NCBI RefSeq assembly: GCF_001953635.1
Contig: NZ_MEJH01000004.1
Span: forward strand, 124,001-188,000
Length of the DNA stretch: 64,000 nucleotides
Direction of reading: 5' to 3'
Source: Alteromonas abrolhosensis
Lineage (GTDB): Bacteria; Pseudomonadota; Gammaproteobacteria; Enterobacterales; Alteromonadaceae
Shown here: piece after piece, positions 63,558 to 64,000 of the stretch
Numbering within the stretch: position 1 is the first letter of the stretch
Layout of the letters: each line of letters opens with the position of its first letter
Notes under the pieces: model-generated
What the model was told of the DNA's origin: nothing
The model's database searches: none
The model's input: only the letters and a program-made list of their open reading frames with translations
Translations under genes and position numbers: made by a program

Positions 63558-64000
63558 TTATGCTGGAAGGTGTTTTGAAAAAATAATAGCTTCAACTGTG
63601 CGGGCGTGGTTTTTTAAGCTTTCTATCTCAACGTCTAAAAAGTCACGAGGTTCATCAAATAGAAGGCATAACGTACCCAATTCATAGCCATCTTTGTTGC
63701 GCAAGATAGCACCTGCGTAACCTCTTATGTAAGGGCTGCCAGTAACCAGCGGGTTATTAGCAAATAGCTTATCGGCTTGAGCGTCGGGAACAATCAAGTA
63801 TTCTTCTTCGGCTATCGCGTAGGTGCAAAACGAGATATTACGCGGTGTTTCGGTAGCATCCATACACTGGCGGGACTTAAACCATTGGCGATCTTCTGCT
63901 ACAAGGCTTACCAAGCAAGTTTTAGCATTAAACTCTTCTTGTACGGTTTTGGTAAGTTCGTCAAGCTGTTCGCTTGGGGAAGTATCTAAAATATCTAACG
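63558..64000 (-). CDS. GAF domain protein (5' end outside window)
   Basis: The reading frame is open from its stop at 63558 to the right edge, giving at least 147 residues: ...LDILDTSPSEQLDELTKTVQ is the usual opening of free-standing GAF proteins, followed by LVSLVAEDRQWFKSRQ, CTYAI, LIVPDAQADKLFANNPLV, IRGYAGAILRN and LGTLCLLFDEPRDF, all family motifs. Such GAF domains bind small ligands and often precede GGDEF or kinase domains, but here the protein ends with the GAF. The start codon lies beyond the window. Confidence 0.85.
   Translation of the reverse strand, partial: LDILDTSPSEQLDELTKTVQEEFNAKTCLVSLVAEDRQWFKSRQCMDATETPRNISFCTYAIAEEEYLIVPDAQADKLFANNPLVTGSPYIRGYAGAILRNKDGYELGTLCLLFDEPRDFLDVEIESLKNHARTVEAIIFSKHLPA

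Noticed and set aside
1-64000. CRISPR arrays, tRNA or rRNA genes, insertion sequences, prophage genes
   Set aside because: No regularly spaced repeats, cloverleaf-type sequences or transposase or phage proteins were recognised anywhere in the window.

Overview
The window looks like a chromosomal segment of a marine gammaproteobacterium of the Alteromonas type. This rests on the protein sequences and on gene order: fadI-fadJ with sixA nearby, corB-ypjD-ffh, rpsP-rimM-trmD-rplS, aroF-tyrA, pheL-pheA, yciH, and a glrK-qseG-glrR-type operon. These are gammaproteobacterial neighbourhoods, several of them interrupted by extra genes. No tRNA, rRNA, insertion sequence, prophage or CRISPR array was recognised. 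No clear pseudogene was seen. Genes at both ends are cut by the window edge.

Layout. 1-4254 (minus): a MoxR/Bat operon (MoxR AAA+, DUF58, DUF4381, two VWA membrane proteins), tightly overlapping. 4698-8169: fadI-fadJ beta-oxidation operon with a FadR-like palindrome upstream. 8376-8842: two very small envelope proteins sharing a bidirectional terminator. 9144-19974: a 1517-residue propeller/PAS/GGDEF/EAL sensor, an M16 protease, SixA, a small helical protein, CorB and YpjD. 20273-21712: Ffh with a glycine-rich tail. 21900-39222: a block lying between ffh and rpsP, which are neighbours in E. coli. It holds a collagen-like double-propeller lipoprotein, a three-gene SMC/MukBEF-like operon, a TerB-like protein, an esterase-like lipoprotein, an RND pump with its adaptor, an ABC exporter and a DsbA-family protein. 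39494-41430: the ribosomal operon. 41501-43985: a methyltransferase-like unknown, a TRIC-type channel and an enoyl-CoA isomerase-like protein. 44413-46732: aroF-tyrA with a near-perfect TyrR box. 46778-49758: a pepsin-like aspartic peptidase, a borosin-type peptide N-methyltransferase, a GNAT acetyltransferase and a 70-residue small protein. 49774-52907: a GGDEF protein and pheA, with a phenylalanine-rich leader peptide and attenuator. 53185-63471: signalling genes (double receiver, YciH, STAS plus a receiver/phosphatase/kinase protein, TerB-like, GGDEF-EAL, EF-hand, GlrK-QseG-GlrR). The right edge carries a truncated GAF-domain gene.

The most unusual part is 46778-49758, between tyrA and pheA. 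A SAM methylase with the hallmark motifs of backbone N-methyltransferases (SonM/OphMA, borosin RiPPs) follows a bacterial pepsin homologue and overlaps a GNAT gene; a small possible precursor gene lies just downstream. I read this as a candidate split-borosin peptide pathway with its own aspartic protease. The methylase assignment is strong; the pathway and the precursor are inference. The second notable system is the SMC-like ATPase, MukE-like and kleisin-like operon at 24318-29886, in reversed order relative to mksFEB/jetABC and with no nuclease gene beside it.
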